From Pollutimonas sp963712655 (lineage in GTDB: Bacteria > Pseudomonadota > Gammaproteobacteria > Burkholderiales > Burkholderiaceae_B), in assembly GCA_963712655.1 (NCBI GenBank), contig CAVQIT010000009.1:682001-746000 (forward strand): a DNA stretch of 64,000 nt, in the 5' to 3' direction. Shown piece after piece: positions 63,079 to 64,000 of this stretch (its first letter is position 1; every line of letters starts with the position of its first letter). The notes below the pieces were generated by a model. It worked only from the letters and a program-made list of their open reading frames with translations. It was not told the origin of the DNA and searched no databases. The position numbers were made by a program, and so were the translations under genes.

Positions 63079-64000
63079 ATGGATAATTTAATCGACGATA
63101 TTCAAGCCCGCCTGCAATCCTTGAAGAAGCAGAATCTGCTGCGCCGGCGACGCGTTGTCGAGGGTCCGCAAGGGCCGTCATTGCATGTCGATGGCGAGCC
63201 TTGCCTGGCCTTTTGCAGCAACGATTATCTGGGCCTGGCGAATCATCCCGCGCTGATCGCCGCCGCTCATGCGGGCCTGGACCGATTCGGCGTCGGCGCT
63301 TCGGCATCGGCGCTGCTCAGCGGACATAGCCGCGTGGTCGAGGAACTCGAGACGGCTCTGGCGGCGTTTGTGGGCATGCCGGCCGCGCTTTGTTTTTCCA
63401 ATGGCTACATGGCCAATATGGGGGTGATCCCGGCGCTGGTCGGCCCCGGGGACGCCATATTTTCCGATAGCCTGAACCATGCCTGCCTGATCGATGGGGC
63501 GCGCTTGTCGAAAGCCGATGTTTCTATCTACGAGCATGCCGACATGGATCGACTGGAAGCGCTGCTTGCTAAAGACAGCAGTCGCCGCAAGCTGATCCTG
63601 AGCGATGGTGTGTTCAGCATGGATGGCGATATTGCGCCGTTGCCTGATCTGGTGGCGCTTTGCGAACGCTACAACGCCTGGCTGTTGCTGGACGATGCCC
63701 ACGGTTTCGGCGTGCTGGGGCCGCAGGGGCGGGGCAGTCTGGCTCATTTCGGTCTTGCTTCGCGGCGCGTTTTGTATATGGGTACGCTGGGCAAAGCGGC
63801 AGGTGTCGCGGGTGCATTTGTCGCCGGCGATGCCACATTGATCCAATGGCTGCTGCAGCGGGCCCGGACCTATGTGTTCACGACCGCCAGCCCCCCTTTG
63901 CTGGGTAGCGCGCTGATGGCGGCTTTGGTGCTGTTGGAGTCCGGCGATGCGCGGCAATTGCATTTGCGCGCCTTGATCGGGCAATTGCGGGATGGCCTGG
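63079..64000 (+). CDS. bioF: 8-amino-7-oxononanoate synthase, 3' end beyond the window
   Basis: The frame is open from the ATG at 63079 to the end of the window (307 residues visible), so the C-terminus is missing here. It is a PLP enzyme of the alpha-oxoamine synthase family: FCSNDYLGLANHP near residue 46, GVGASASALLSGHSR at 71-85, FSDSLNHACLIDGARLS with H134, DDAHGFGVLGPQGRG with D206, and the PLP lysine K239 in MGTLGKAAGVAG. It condenses pimeloyl-thioester with alanine in biotin synthesis. No ribosome-binding site is obvious. The 264 bases before it (62815-63078) hold no gene I can support and likely contain the promoter. Confidence 0.9.
   Translation, partial: MDNLIDDIQARLQSLKKQNLLRRRRVVEGPQGPSLHVDGEPCLAFCSNDYLGLANHPALIAAAHAGLDRFGVGASASALLSGHSRVVEELETALAAFVGMPAALCFSNGYMANMGVIPALVGPGDAIFSDSLNHACLIDGARLSKADVSIYEHADMDRLEALLAKDSSRRKLILSDGVFSMDGDIAPLPDLVALCERYNAWLLLDDAHGFGVLGPQGRGSLAHFGLASRRVLYMGTLGKAAGVAGAFVAGDATLIQWLLQRARTYVFTTASPPLLGSALMAALVLLESGDARQLHLRALIGQLRDGL

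Overview
The window looks like chromosome from a soil- or water-living betaproteobacterium of the Alcaligenaceae (Bordetella / Achromobacter / Pusillimonas side of Burkholderiales). This is inferred from the gene content and from no other source. The DNA is GC-rich. It carries six orphan tripartite-tricarboxylate (Bug/TctC) binding proteins with no TctA/TctB membrane genes beside them, many LysR and IclR regulators, and a radC / fkpB-slpA / ispH block of the kind common in this order.

Layout. (1) 0-5.6 kb: an FAD amino-acid-oxidase-like gene, then a LysR gene divergent from a Bug receptor / type III CoA-transferase / citryl-CoA-lyase-like operon. (2) 5.8-9.8 kb: two amidases around a DUF2799-type lipoprotein and a tiny membrane protein. 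(3) 9.9-15.6 kb: a reverse-strand catabolic operon of DUF1445 hydro-lyase, TRAP transporter DctP-DctQ-DctM, DUF2848 protein and amidase, with a LysR gene upstream; the DctM gene is broken by several indels. (4) 15.6-26.8 kb: mostly housekeeping and envelope genes (MATE exporter, GT39-like glycosyltransferase, rpmE2, radC, fkpB, ispH, maiA, HCCA isomerase, YdgA). A 1.7-kb insert carrying a PRISE-type enone reductase gene sits between radC and fkpB and is bounded by a 165-bp direct repeat. (5) 26.9-43.3 kb: MFS permease, YcaO, an unknown 178-aa protein, a giant cyclic beta-1,2-glucan synthase-like gene with five frameshifts, a phospholipase-D lipoprotein, a thioesterase and a frameshifted M20 peptidase. 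(6) 43.4-62.8 kb: four degradation modules, each with its own regulator and/or Bug receptors: a cupin dioxygenase/SDR/IclR operon with a 36-bp perfect palindrome at its promoter; a dehydrogenase/Bug/amidohydrolase/crotonase run; a Bug/AtuA-fusion/Bug operon divergent from LysR; and a hydratase/reductase/CoA-transferase operon divergent from IclR/Bug/Bug/acyl-CoA dehydrogenase. (7) The window ends inside bioF.

How it fits together. Most of the accessory content follows one theme: a periplasmic binding protein captures a carboxylate, a type III CoA-transferase or amidase activates or releases it, and dehydrogenase/hydratase/lyase enzymes break the acyl-CoA down under a local LysR or IclR regulator. 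No substrate can be assigned from sequence alone.

The most unusual structures are not genes. One is a dispersed family of palindromic intergenic elements, four copies here, with shared TGATCAA-containing ends. Another is the 36-bp palindrome upstream of the cupin operon. The third is the repeat-bounded PRISE insert, in which the duplicated fkpB codons differ only at synonymous sites. I see no CRISPR array, rRNA, prophage or insertion-sequence transposase.
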